A stretch of 38,179 bases of DNA from Fibrobacter sp. UBA4373 (GCA_002390045.1 DGSB01000019.1:3374-41552); one strand, 5' to 3'; positions 1-7,941 are shown, counted from the stretch's first letter. Notes: generated by a model not told the origin, from the sequence alone. Numbers and translations: made by a program.

Positions 1-1108
1 GCAGACCGTCAGCCGGAATTCACTCAGATCGACGTCGAAATGTCTTTCGTCAACCAGGACGAAGTCATGGAAATGTTCGACAAGTTCGTCACGGACGTTC
101 TCGGCAAGGTTTGGAACTTCGAACCGCCTAAGCATATCCGTCGCATGAAGTGGCACGAAGCCATGCTCAAGTACGGTTCCGACAAGCCGGACCTTCGCTT
201 CGATCTCGAAATCCACGATGTTTCCGAAATCGGCGCCAAGTCCAACTTCGGCGTGTTCAAGAACTGCGTCGCAGCTGGCGGAAAGATCCGCGGTATCGCA
301 GCCAAGGGTTGCGTGGACTTCACCCGTAAGCAGATTGACGAACTCACCGCTTATGTCGGCAAGTACGGTTCCAAGGGCCTCGTGTGGATGCGCGTCAAGG
401 AAAATGACGAAGTCGAAACTCAGGTCGGCAAGTTCTTCACAACGGAACAGTTGAACGAACTCCGTGACGCTGTCGGTGCCAAGTGCGGCGACATGATGTT
501 CTTCATCGCAGGTCCGGAAAAGGTTGCAGCAACCGCTATGGGCCAGCTCCGCTTGGAAGTCGCTCGTATCAAGGGTCTCCGCGATCCGAAGAAGCGCGAA
601 TTCGTGTGGATTACCGAATTCCCGATGTTCGAATACAGCGAAACGGAAGGCCGCTACATGGCGATGCACCACCCGTTCACGAACCCGCTCCCGGAACATC
701 TCCAGATGATGCTCGACGGCAACCTCAAGGATTGCAACGCCGAAGCATACGACCTCGTCTTGAACGGTGTCGAAATCGGTGGTGGTTCTATCCGTATTCA
801 CAACCCGGAAGTTCAGGAAAAGGTGTTCCGCCTGCTCGGTCTCTCCGAAGAACAGGTGAAGGACCAAGTTCGGATTCTTCGTCGATGCATTCAAGTATGG
901 TGCTCCTCCGCACGGTGGTCTCGCCTTCGGTCTCGACCGCGTTGTTGCTACGATGGAAGGTGAAGAATCTATCCGTGACTACATCGCGTTCCCGAAGAAC
1001 ACGAGTGCTTCTAGCCCGATGGACCAGAGCCCGAGCGAAGTCGATCTGAACCAGTTGAACGATCTTCACATTTCGATCAACATGTTGAACGACAAGAAGA
1101 GCGTCTAA
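1..1108 (+). CDS. aspS: Aspartyl-tRNA synthetase, 3' part, with an apparent +1 frameshift
   Basis: Class II aminoacyl-tRNA synthetase that charges tRNA with aspartate in the cytoplasm. The window opens inside the gene in frame 1, at the class II motif 2 region ([14 protein letters not shown]). The bacterial-type GAD insertion domain follows, then the return to the catalytic core ([21 protein letters not shown]). Frame 1 is coherent to about base 867 (LSEEQVKDQ), then turns to nonsense and stops at 963. Frame 2 from base 869 continues the family sequence exactly ([24 protein letters not shown], motif 3) to a TAA at 1106-1108. One extra base in CCAAGTTC (865-871) explains this; GAC-CAG-TTC would restore the frame. 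Because the gene is essential and both flanks are intact, a sequencing or assembly error is more likely than a real pseudogene. A strong terminator follows. Confidence 0.93.
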
Positions 1109-1138
1109 TTCTTCGACGCTTTTCCCAGAAATCAGAAA

Positions 1139-1171
1139 GACCTCCCGAAATCGGGAGGTCCTTTTTGTTTT
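1139..1171 (+). terminator. Rho-independent terminator after aspS
   Basis: A perfect 10-bp stem, GACCTCCCGA / TCGGGAGGTC, with a two-base loop is followed by CTTTTTGTTTT. It lies 30 bases after the aspS stop codon. Confidence 0.92.
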
Positions 1172-1206
1172 ACCCCAACAAAACCTTTTATAGACCCCCT
1201 CACAAA

Positions 1207-1298
1207 CGGCCACCTCCATTCAGAGGTGGCCGCTAGGGTGTGTGGTCTAGGGAACTTGAATCGTTCCACCCATAAATTAAAAGAAATTCCCCTAGACC
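1207..1298. other. Structured intergenic region (two nested inverted repeats)
   Basis: A perfect 10-bp stem CGGCCACCTC / GAGGTGGCCG (1207-1232, loop CATTCA) is followed by GGTCTAGGG (1244-1252), which pairs with CCCTAGACC (1290-1298). Inside that lies GGAAC / GTTCC (1251-1255 and 1263-1267), which would compete with the outer stem. On the minus strand the first hairpin is followed only by TTTGTG, so as a terminator for the gene ending at 1333 it would be poor. It could instead be a small structured RNA. I do not recognise it as tmRNA, SRP RNA, 6S RNA or RNase P. Confidence 0.45.
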
Positions 1299-1332
1299 GT
1301 TTAATGTGAAGTACAAAAAATGTTGTAGCGTT

Positions 1333-2592
1333 TTACAACACCCAAAGAATCAGCGGGAGCGAAACAACGCAGAAAATTCCGACGGCGGGAATAATCAATT
1401 TACGCATTTCAGCATCGCCAAAGATACATGCCAAAACTCCCTTGCAAAGTGTATTGGCAAGCCCCGCGATCGCGATTGCCTTGACAGCTGAATTCAATAA
1501 GACCGCTCCCTGCTTGCTCATTTCCATCACGGAAAGCGTGATGGCATCCATGCTCGCAAGGCCCGTGATAAAAGTGGAAATGTAGAGCGCATCACTGCCA
1601 AAATATTTTTGCGCCGCATTCGCAAGAAAGAGCACCACGGCAAAGATAAAGCCAAATTTAATCGACGGCCAAAGTTCAAACGGGTTTGTAAAATCCGTCA
1701 TTTGGACGGCATTCAAGCGTTTATTCCGCCGATACAGAAAATAGGCATAAAGGAATCCTGGAATTAGCGGAATGAGCAAAGCGATGGCGAGCTTCCCCGC
1801 TATCGCAGGTAAAAGCAAGATGCATATCAAATAAATGCGGAAGTACATCACCGACCATGCAACGACAATTCCTGTCGTCAGCGTATTCGAAAAGCCTGGA
1901 TTCTGTTTACTGCGCTGTGACAGATTAAGCGTTAAAGCAAGACTCGATGCTAGTCCTCCTAAAAATCCCGTGAGTCCAATTCCTTTTCCCGGACCAATCC
2001 ACTTGATTAGAAAATAGCCGATAAAGGAAATGCCCGAAATCAAACAGACAAAAATCCAGATCTTATACGGAGAAAGCACTTCAAGTCCCGGAGGGCCATA
2101 AGCCTTTTCCGGAAGAATCGGGAGAATGACAGCCGAAATCAAGGCAAACTTGAGAGTTGCAATGATATCGTCTTTAGAAACTTTGTGCGCAAAAGTATGC
2201 AACGGATCTTTCAACGCCAAAAGGCCAAGGACACAAACCGCAACCCCTACACTTTCTAAAATTTTCCCATATTGGCAAAGACCGCCAAGCATATACACAG
2301 CGATCATTGCAACACTTGTCGTAATTCCTGTATAGCTTCGCGAAACATTAGAAATATGCGTTGCGCCGAGGACAACACCCAAAACAAGCAAAAGCCCGAC
2401 GAACGGAGCCACCGAGCCCATTTGCATCGACATCAACGCGGCCAAGGCGCCTAAAACGCCCGTAATTGAAAACGTCCTGATTCCAGCGGGATGCATTTCA
2501 TCTACCGCTTGATAGGTGTTTTCACGTTGCAAACCGATAATCAAACCGATTGCAAGCGCACACGCGAGTCTGTATACTGTACTGAGTTCCAT
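1333..2592 (-). CDS. MgtC/SapB-DUF4010 family integral membrane protein
   Basis: A 419-residue polytopic membrane protein. The N-terminal third has the MgtC/SapB pattern: LACALAIGLIIGLQRE near residue 8, then a Gly/Ala-rich helix (RTFSITGVLGALAAL). The rest matches the DUF4010 extension, including KDDIIATLKFALIS and GLTGFLGGLASSLAL. About a dozen hydrophobic helices can be counted. MgtC proteins are linked to growth at low magnesium and to modulation of ATP synthase, but the function of the long MgtC-DUF4010 proteins is unsettled, so only the family is called. The start has no Shine-Dalgarno; TATAGATT lies just upstream (2607-2600), hinting at a very short or absent leader. It is transcribed away from the barrel-protein gene behind it and shows no obvious functional partner. 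Confidence 0.85.
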   Translation of the reverse strand: MELSTVYRLACALAIGLIIGLQRENTYQAVDEMHPAGIRTFSITGVLGALAALMSMQMGSVAPFVGLLLVLGVVLGATHISNVSRSYTGITTSVAMIAVYMLGGLCQYGKILESVGVAVCVLGLLALKDPLHTFAHKVSKDDIIATLKFALISAVILPILPEKAYGPPGLEVLSPYKIWIFVCLISGISFIGYFLIKWIGPGKGIGLTGFLGGLASSLALTLNLSQRSKQNPGFSNTLTTGIVVAWSVMYFRIYLICILLLPAIAGKLAIALLIPLIPGFLYAYFLYRRNKRLNAVQMTDFTNPFELWPSIKFGFIFAVVLFLANAAQKYFGSDALYISTFITGLASMDAITLSVMEMSKQGAVLLNSAVKAIAIAGLANTLCKGVLACIFGDAEMRKLIIPAVGIFCVVSLPLILWVL

Positions 2593-2599
2593 ACCGAAT

Positions 2600-2607
2600 A
2601 ATCTATA
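2600..2607 (-). promoter_or_regulatory. Candidate -10 element of the MgtC/DUF4010 gene
   Basis: On the minus strand TATAGATT ends seven bases before the ATG at 2592, and no purine-rich ribosome binding site lies between. This puts the expected transcription start at or next to the start codon. No clear -35 is visible. Confidence 0.4.
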
Positions 2608-2638
2608 TTCATCCGGTACGAAACGGAATTAACAAAAA

Positions 2639-3247
2639 TTAATTATGGGAAATCGTCACGACGAGCTGAACCGAATTCGTCGACCAGGAGGCGTCATCGA
2701 TATCCGAATCGCCACCATAGCTAAACTTGTAATTCAAGCCAACGCCCAAAGACCAAGTATTTGCAATCCACCATTCCTTGCCGAAACCGACCAAAGCTCC
2801 AAAACCAAGAGCGGTATTCGCATCATCATCTAACAAACTCGAATCAAAGTCGTACGAAAAGTAATCCAGATTAAAGCCAACCGTTGCCGTGACAAAAATA
2901 TTATCGAGCGCTCCGCCTTTCACCGGGAAAAGAGTCACGCCCGGACCGATCAACAAGCCCAGGGTGGAAACTTCTGCGTCCAAATGATTCAATTCCGCAT
3001 CCGTATTCGAATAGCTCAAAAGACCAAGTCCCAAATGCAAGACCACATTTTCATTCAACGCAGCTCCGACTTTCAAATTGAAAGATTCCCCAAAACCATT
3101 TTCGCTGATATCGTCATAGAAACCGTCCGACGAAATTCCGTAATAGCCAAGGCCCGCCTGAGCATTGATGAAAAAGCCATCATGGCTATGATTTTCTGCG
3201 AAAGCGAGTGCGGTCACCGCCAAAAGAATTGCAAAGATTTTTTTCAT
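2639..3247 (-). CDS. Small outer-membrane beta-barrel protein, function unknown
   Basis: A 202-residue secreted protein. It has a signal peptide (MKKIFAILLAVTALAFA, cleavage probably before ENHS). The mature part is rich in alternating aromatic and glycine strands (INAQAGLGYYGIS, FNLKVGAALNENVVLHLGLGLLSY, NTWSLGVGLNYKFSYGG). It ends in a hydrophobic strand (SVQLVVTISHN), although without the classical terminal aromatic residue. Size and pattern resemble eight-stranded OmpW/OmpX-like or generic outer-membrane-protein beta-barrel domains. An AAGGGG Shine-Dalgarno lies about eight bases before the ATG, and a good promoter (TTGCTT, 16 bp, TATAAT) lies upstream. Acidic loops (DDISENGF, DSSLLDDDAN) are consistent with extracellular exposure. 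The specific role cannot be read from the sequence. Confidence 0.75.
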   Translation of the reverse strand: MKKIFAILLAVTALAFAENHSHDGFFINAQAGLGYYGISSDGFYDDISENGFGESFNLKVGAALNENVVLHLGLGLLSYSNTDAELNHLDAEVSTLGLLIGPGVTLFPVKGGALDNIFVTATVGFNLDYFSYDFDSSLLDDDANTALGFGALVGFGKEWWIANTWSLGVGLNYKFSYGGDSDIDDASWSTNSVQLVVTISHN

Positions 3248-3279
3248 GATTTCCCCTTGGTAAATGAGTGGATAGCCGA

Positions 3280-3331
3280 ATTATAGAAAAAGCGAACGGG
3301 AAAGCAAGCGGTCACAAAAGCTTTTTCTATA
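3280..3331. promoter_or_regulatory. Divergent promoter region with a 12-bp inverted repeat
   Basis: TATAGAAAAAGC (3282-3293) and GCTTTTTCTATA (3320-3331) form a perfect 12-bp inverted repeat between the divergent genes starting at 3247 (minus) and 3350 (plus). On the minus strand it contains TATAAT (3285-3280), with TTGCTT (3307-3302) 16 bp upstream. This is a convincing sigma70-type promoter for the barrel gene. The plus copy is followed by TATTAT (3338-3343), six bases before the ATG at 3350. Confidence 0.6.
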
Positions 3332-3349
3332 GAATTCTATTATTTAAAT

Positions 3350-4519
3350 ATGGATTTGTCCAAACGCATCAAACGTCATATTACCGCCATTCCGCATGAT
3401 TTTCGAGCGGTCTGCCACCCGGGTTTTGAATCGACTTGTGCGGCGGAATTTACCCTTCTCGGCGTGAATATTCCCCTGCAAACCTCTTTTGGAGCCGTCG
3501 ATTTTACGGCAAAACTCGAAGACGCCTGGAAACTCATCGCCTTTTCCCGCACCTGTACGCGAATCGTGATGCGCATCGGCAGTTTTACCGCCGAAAACTT
3601 TGGACGTTTGGAAAAAAAGGCTTTGGAAATTCCGTGGGAACTTTACTATCCTCAAAGTCCCCTGCCGCAGATCAAAGTGACCTGCAAAAAATCCAGGCTG
3701 TACCATTCCGATGCGATTGCGGAACGCCTTCAAAAAATCGTCTATTCGGCTCTTGAAGAACGAGGCCTTTCCCCTAGCGAAAATGCAACGTTACAGCCCC
3801 AAACGCTCTTTGTACACTTTGAGAACGACCGTTGCACACTCAGCGTGGACTTAGCCGGGGAACCTCTTTATAAAAGAGGCTTCGATCGTCATGTAGAGGA
3901 AGCTCCTGTCCGCGACACCTTCGCCGCTTCGATGCTTCTCGAAGGCGGAATTCTCCGTTCGAAAAAGCTGTTCGATCCGATGTCAGGAAGCGGTACGTTT
4001 TCCAGTGAAGCGGCTCTCGTCAAAGCGCATGCGAACCTTTGGAAAACCCGAAGCTACGCTTTGCAGAACGCTCCGAGCTTTCGATCGGCGGCCTGGAACT
4101 TTATGGTGAACCACACATCGGGTCTTGAACTTTTGCCCGAATTTCAAATTTTTACAAGCGATCTTTCGAGCAAAGCGGTATTGACTGTCGAATACAATCT
4201 GAAGTCTTCCGCGGCAGCTCCTTACCTTCAGGACCTTGCCTCTGACGCTCTCCAGATTTACCAAGCGGATTTTTTCGATTTGCCAAAACCTTCAGAAAAT
4301 TCCCTGCTTGCGCTGAACCCGCCATACGGCAAGCGCATTACCGCCGACATCCCTAAACTTTACCGAGAAATCGGAAAAAAAATCCGTTCCGATTTTTCAA
4401 ATTCAAATATTGCCTTGATCGTTCCCGGCAAAGAAGCGGAAAACGCTTTGAATATGACGCCCAAACGCCGCATGGAATCCATCAACGGCGGAATCGACGT
4501 GAGCGTTTTTTTCTGGTAG
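3350..4519 (+). CDS. THUMP-domain class I RNA methyltransferase (RlmL/YpsC type)
   Basis: A 389-residue cytosolic SAM-dependent methyltransferase, probably making N2-methylguanosine in 23S rRNA. The N-terminal ferredoxin-like/THUMP part runs to about residue 170 (VCHPGFESTCAAEF, then KVTCKKSRLYHSDAIAERL, then LSVDLAGEPLYKRGFD). The Rossmann domain follows, with SAM motif I FDPMSGSGTF at 208-217 and the N6/N2-type catalytic motif NPPYG at 323-327. Length matches YpsC/RlmL-N single-domain members rather than the E. coli RlmL-RlmK fusion. The exact target base cannot be fixed from sequence. The ATG is preceded by TATTAT and six bases with no Shine-Dalgarno, so the mRNA may be leaderless. The next gene starts six bases after the stop. 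Confidence 0.9.
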   Translation: MDLSKRIKRHITAIPHDFRAVCHPGFESTCAAEFTLLGVNIPLQTSFGAVDFTAKLEDAWKLIAFSRTCTRIVMRIGSFTAENFGRLEKKALEIPWELYYPQSPLPQIKVTCKKSRLYHSDAIAERLQKIVYSALEERGLSPSENATLQPQTLFVHFENDRCTLSVDLAGEPLYKRGFDRHVEEAPVRDTFAASMLLEGGILRSKKLFDPMSGSGTFSSEAALVKAHANLWKTRSYALQNAPSFRSAAWNFMVNHTSGLELLPEFQIFTSDLSSKAVLTVEYNLKSSAAAPYLQDLASDALQIYQADFFDLPKPSENSLLALNPPYGKRITADIPKLYREIGKKIRSDFSNSNIALIVPGKEAENALNMTPKRRMESINGGIDVSVFFW

Positions 4520-4525
4520 GTTTTC

Positions 4526-5182
4526 ATGCAAATCGCAAGCAAAGAAGTTCAAATTTTTCCCGCAAAGTTTGAAAGCGTTCCGCTCGTGATCGTCAACTGT
4601 TTCGAAGATGAAGGCGAAACCATTTACCGCAAAGTCCAAGCGCTGACAAACAAAGACTTTTCTTTTGCCGCCATCCGCGGAATTGACTGTTACACGGAAC
4701 TCACGCCGTGGAAAAGCCCTGCCCTGCGCAAAAAAGAACCGGACTTTGGCGACGGAGCAAACGCCTATCTCGCCGAACTGACCGAAAAAATTTTGCCGGA
4801 AATCTCGGCACAAATTCCAGCTCCGAGTTTTTCCATTCTCGCCGGATATTCCCTCTGCGGACTTTTTGCCGTTTACGCGGCTTTCAATACAAATGCTTTT
4901 AAGCGGATTGTCTGCGGATCCGGTTCGCTTTGGTATCCAGGCTTTTTAGAATTTTGCAAAGCCCATGAACCTTCCAAAAAAATCGACCGGATTTCCTTTT
5001 CCCTCGGCGACAAAGAAGCCTTGAGCAAGAATCCGGTCTTTGCGGCGGTCAAAAAGAACACGCTTGAAATTCAAAATGTTTTTCAAGAAAGCGAAGTCGC
5101 CGCCACCTTCACCGAATTTCCTGGCAACCACTTTTTTGAAGCCGAAGAACGGCTCGCCAAAGGGATTACATCAGTCCTTTAG
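4526..5182 (+). CDS. Putative alpha/beta-fold hydrolase (esterase-like)
   Basis: A 218-residue cytosolic protein without a signal peptide. The nucleophile elbow is GYSLCG, with Ser109 in an ILAGYSLCGLFAVYAAF context, as in the predicted alpha/beta hydrolases of COG2819 and related esterase-D-like families. The likely catalytic histidine is His202 in FPGNHFF near the C-terminus. The acid residue cannot be assigned with confidence; SLGDKEA is a candidate loop. The family usually has Gly at the position of Cys111. The gene follows the RNA methyltransferase by six bases, so the two are probably co-transcribed, though no functional link is evident. Its 3' end overlaps the convergent trmJ-like gene by 17 bases with no terminator between. 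The substrate is unknown. Confidence 0.7.
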   Translation: MQIASKEVQIFPAKFESVPLVIVNCFEDEGETIYRKVQALTNKDFSFAAIRGIDCYTELTPWKSPALRKKEPDFGDGANAYLAELTEKILPEISAQIPAPSFSILAGYSLCGLFAVYAAFNTNAFKRIVCGSGSLWYPGFLEFCKAHEPSKKIDRISFSLGDKEALSKNPVFAAVKKNTLEIQNVFQESEVAATFTEFPGNHFFEAEERLAKGITSVL

Positions 5183-5939
5183 ACTTCCACTCGGCTTCTT
5201 TTTCTTGAATAATGCGACGGGCATCTTCCTTGCCGCGCATCACCAAGCTTTTTACAAGTCCGAGCAGGGCGCTCATTTCAAAACGGGTCGGTTCCAAGCG
5301 CTGCAAGAATTCTCGCACCGCGGATTCCGTCCACGTGTTGTTCTGATAACGGTCCGTCAAATTTGAATTCAAAAATTTCAAGAAATTTTCGACCTGTCCC
5401 ATGTTCGCCTTTTCGACTCGCCCACGCTTGAGCGGTACACGATCCGTGCGAAGTCCACTGTTGTCCAGAAGGCCGTTACGGCAAAGCTCATAGCAGGCTG
5501 TCGTGACCGCTTGCGCCAAGTTCAAACTCATCTGTCCAGGCACGGGAATTTCACAAATGATTGCACAGCGGTCGATTTCTTCGAGCGAAAGACCGCAGGA
5601 TTCCCTGCCAAAGACAAGCGCAACGGTTCCCTCTTTCGGAAGCTTTTCTGTAATGTTCGGAAGCGATGTATGCGGAATCACCGTATCAAAACGTCTGCGG
5701 GAAAAAGCGATTGCATATTGGGCTGTTGCCAAAGCTTCATCCAACGTATGCACCACTTTCGCATTGTCCAAGATTTCTGCGGAATTGTGAGCAGTCCTGT
5801 AAGATTCCTGGTTCACCGTATCGCGTTTCGGATAAACAATGTAAAGGTCCTGAATCGCATTGCAGTGCATCGCGCGAGCGACAAAGCCCACATTATGCGG
5901 ATGTTCCGGTTCACAAAGGACAATTCTAAAGTTCAGCAT
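5166..5939 (-). CDS. SPOUT-family RNA 2'-O-methyltransferase, TrmJ-like
   Basis: A 257-residue enzyme that would transfer a methyl group from SAM to a ribose 2'-OH. TrmJ modifies position 32 in the tRNA anticodon loop. The SPOUT motifs are clear: HNVG at 15-18 in the N-terminal strand, FGRESCGL at 110-117 and the C-terminal knot motif SLNLAQAV at 138-145. A C-terminal extension of about 100 residues, partly helical (FEMSALLGLVKSLVMRGKEDARRII), fits the TrmJ subgroup better than TrmL, which lacks it. An AGGAAG Shine-Dalgarno precedes the ATG. The gene starts 23 bases after the nucleotidyltransferase stop and is therefore the last gene of an apparent three-gene operon. A different RNA target cannot be excluded. 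Confidence 0.85.
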   Translation of the reverse strand: MLNFRIVLCEPEHPHNVGFVARAMHCNAIQDLYIVYPKRDTVNQESYRTAHNSAEILDNAKVVHTLDEALATAQYAIAFSRRRFDTVIPHTSLPNITEKLPKEGTVALVFGRESCGLSLEEIDRCAIICEIPVPGQMSLNLAQAVTTACYELCRNGLLDNSGLRTDRVPLKRGRVEKANMGQVENFLKFLNSNLTDRYQNNTWTESAVREFLQRLEPTRFEMSALLGLVKSLVMRGKEDARRIIQEKEAEWKSKGLM

Positions 5940-5962
5940 TTTAACTTCCTATCTTCCAACCT

Positions 5963-6841
5963 TCATCTTCCAATAGGCCAACAAAAATCTTTTCCGCGGA
6001 TTTCATTCTTCACGCATTCGCCGTCTTCGATTTTTGCGCCCGGGAAAACAATCGCATGATCAAACGTCGCGTTCGACGGGATTTCTAGCCCCGGCATAAA
6101 AACGGTGGCTTTCGCCTGTTTGGCAATTTGCAAAGGAACTCCATAATTACCGACACCAAGTTCCTTTCTCCGATAATCGCTTGCTCGAATGAGTCCATCC
6201 GGAGTTCCCATATCGATCCACAGCGAATACTTTTGGCTCACATCGATAAACGGAGCGTTTCCGCTCTGCACAAGGCGTTTCCAAAATTCACGAATGTCGA
6301 GTTCATTTTCGCGAATATTCTCTAAAGCGCGTTTGGAATACCAGGAAATTCCCGAAAAAGTCACGCGTTCTCGCGTGCGATCGCCAAAACGATTCTGGAT
6401 TCCCGCCATCAAGCCGTCTCGGACAAAAATGGTATTCACCATCGGATTATCGACAGCCAAAAGGGAACATGGGGCACCGGAAGCTCGCGAAAGGCGCAAA
6501 AAAGAACGCAAATCGAATTTGCAAAAGCAATCCGAATTCATCACGAGCAATTCATCCACCGGGTCTTCCCGATTCATGCGATACAGCGGGCCGCCCGTTC
6601 CAAGCGGTTCCGGCTGTTCTTCCCAGACTTTTTCAAATCCATAAGAAAGGGCGGCTTCGGCAAGCTGATCCGAAAGATAGTGCGCGTTCACATGCAGATG
6701 CGCTTCCGGAACCGTTTTCGCGAGTTCTACCTGATGTTCGAGAATCGTCTTGTCCACAACGCGGACAAGAGGCTTCGGCATTTGAAGTGTCAGCGGTCTA
6801 AGACGCGTTCCAAGGCCCGCAGCAAGAACAAGGATTCGCAT
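5963..6841 (-). CDS. Sugar-1-phosphate nucleotidyltransferase, MurU-like
   Basis: A 292-residue NDP-sugar pyrophosphorylase. The signature LAAGLGTRLRPLT (residues 6-18) plus the downstream Lys of MPKPLV form the nucleotide-binding loop. MNSDCF holds the metal-binding aspartate, and GTGGPL is the sugar-side loop. Homologues include MurU (N-acetylmuramate-1-phosphate uridylyltransferase) and mannose-1-phosphate guanylyltransferases. The context favours MurU: the start codon overlaps the stop of a DUF1343/NamZ-like gene (TAATG, one base), so translation is coupled. The protein is longer than typical MurU, with a C-terminal tail (FMPGLEIPSNATFDHAIVF) resembling one or two turns of a left-handed beta-helix, as in GDP-mannose pyrophosphorylases. 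The substrate is therefore an inference. The kinase AmgK needed for a full recycling route is not in the window. Confidence 0.8.
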   Translation of the reverse strand: MRILVLAAGLGTRLRPLTLQMPKPLVRVVDKTILEHQVELAKTVPEAHLHVNAHYLSDQLAEAALSYGFEKVWEEQPEPLGTGGPLYRMNREDPVDELLVMNSDCFCKFDLRSFLRLSRASGAPCSLLAVDNPMVNTIFVRDGLMAGIQNRFGDRTRERVTFSGISWYSKRALENIRENELDIREFWKRLVQSGNAPFIDVSQKYSLWIDMGTPDGLIRASDYRRKELGVGNYGVPLQIAKQAKATVFMPGLEIPSNATFDHAIVFPGAKIEDGECVKNEIRGKDFCWPIGR

Positions 6842-7941
6842 TAAAGCTCTCCGTTTTCGATAAATTTCTTGCGGAAAGTTCCCGAGCCGAGCAAGATGTC
6901 GATCGGAAGTTTTTCATATTCGTATTCGTAAGGAGGCTGCTTCCATGCGAAATCGTTCGGATATTCGTGGTGCAGGTAGCGCAGAATACGAATGGCCATA
7001 TCGAACGAACGGAAAACATTTCGATCCGTCACATGGATCTGCGCACCGCCGCAAATCTGGCCTGCGCCCTTGTGGAACGTCGGCTGGAAATAGTTCTCGC
7101 GGAAGTAGACGCCCGGAAGTTTCAAACCGTTCAAGTATTTGCAAAGCTTCGGCGCATCGATGAACGGAGCGCCAAACAGTTCGAACGGACGGGTCGTGCC
7201 ACGGCCTTCGCTCACGTTCGTCGCTTCAAAAAGGCACATGCCCGGATAAACAATGGCCGTGTCGAGAGTCGGCATGTTGGGAGAAGGCATCACCCAAGGA
7301 AGTCCGGTTTCGTCGAACCACATTCTCGGATCGTAACCGTCCATTTCCATCACGTAAAGTTCACAGTTCGGATAGCATTCCGCACGGAACTGCTTTGCAA
7401 GTTCACCAATCGTCTTGCCGTGGCGAATCGGAAGCGTCCAAAGACCGACAAAGCTTGTATAACCGAGATCTAACGTCGGACCTTCTACCGTATTTCCAAG
7501 CGGATTCGGGCGGTCCAAGACAATCACTGGAATCTTAGCCTTTTCGCAAGCTTTCATGCAAAGGAAAAGCGTCCAGATGAACGTATAGTAACGAGCACCC
7601 ACATCCTGCATATCCACCAGGAGCACGTCGATATGCGAAAGCATTTCTGGCGAAGGTTCACGCGTTTTTCCATAAAGGCTGTAAACCGGGATTCCCAGTT
7701 CGGGATCCACAGAACCTTCCCATTCGATCATATTGTCTTGCGTATGGCCCTTGATCCCATGCTGGGGGCCAAAAAGCGCCGAAAGCTTAAACAGTTTTCC
7801 GTCATAACGGCGGAGCGTTTCGAGCGTGTGGTGCAAGTTCGAGTCGATAGAAGCCGGGTGCAACAGGGCCCCGAGACGCTTTCCGCGCAACTCTTGCGGA
7901 TAAGAATCTTCAAAATGAGAAAGAGCAAGTTTGACAGTCAT
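6841..7941 (-). CDS. DUF1343 family protein, NamZ-like exo-beta-N-acetylmuramidase
   Basis: A 366-residue protein matching DUF1343 over its full length: LFGPQHGIKG early on, VLLVDMQDVGARYYTFIWTL, then VLDRPNPLGNTVEGP. Characterised NamZ members remove N-acetylmuramic acid from the non-reducing end of peptidoglycan fragments. Coupling to a MurU-like nucleotidyltransferase supports a role in MurNAc metabolism. Two features differ from the characterised secreted enzymes. No signal peptide is visible (MTVKLALSHFEDSYP), so the protein should be cytosolic. The usual PEHG of the family is PQHG here. It may belong to a distinct subfamily with another substrate. The start lacks a Shine-Dalgarno; TATAAA lies five bases upstream. 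It is divergent from ssb across a 79-base region. Confidence 0.82.
   Translation of the reverse strand: MTVKLALSHFEDSYPQELRGKRLGALLHPASIDSNLHHTLETLRRYDGKLFKLSALFGPQHGIKGHTQDNMIEWEGSVDPELGIPVYSLYGKTREPSPEMLSHIDVLLVDMQDVGARYYTFIWTLFLCMKACEKAKIPVIVLDRPNPLGNTVEGPTLDLGYTSFVGLWTLPIRHGKTIGELAKQFRAECYPNCELYVMEMDGYDPRMWFDETGLPWVMPSPNMPTLDTAIVYPGMCLFEATNVSEGRGTTRPFELFGAPFIDAPKLCKYLNGLKLPGVYFRENYFQPTFHKGAGQICGGAQIHVTDRNVFRSFDMAIRILRYLHHEYPNDFAWKQPPYEYEYEKLPIDILLGSGTFRKKFIENGEL

Noticed and set aside
866..1108. Programmed frameshift in aspS
   Set aside because: No slippery sequence, no stimulatory hairpin, and no known precedent for AspRS; a one-base error is simpler.
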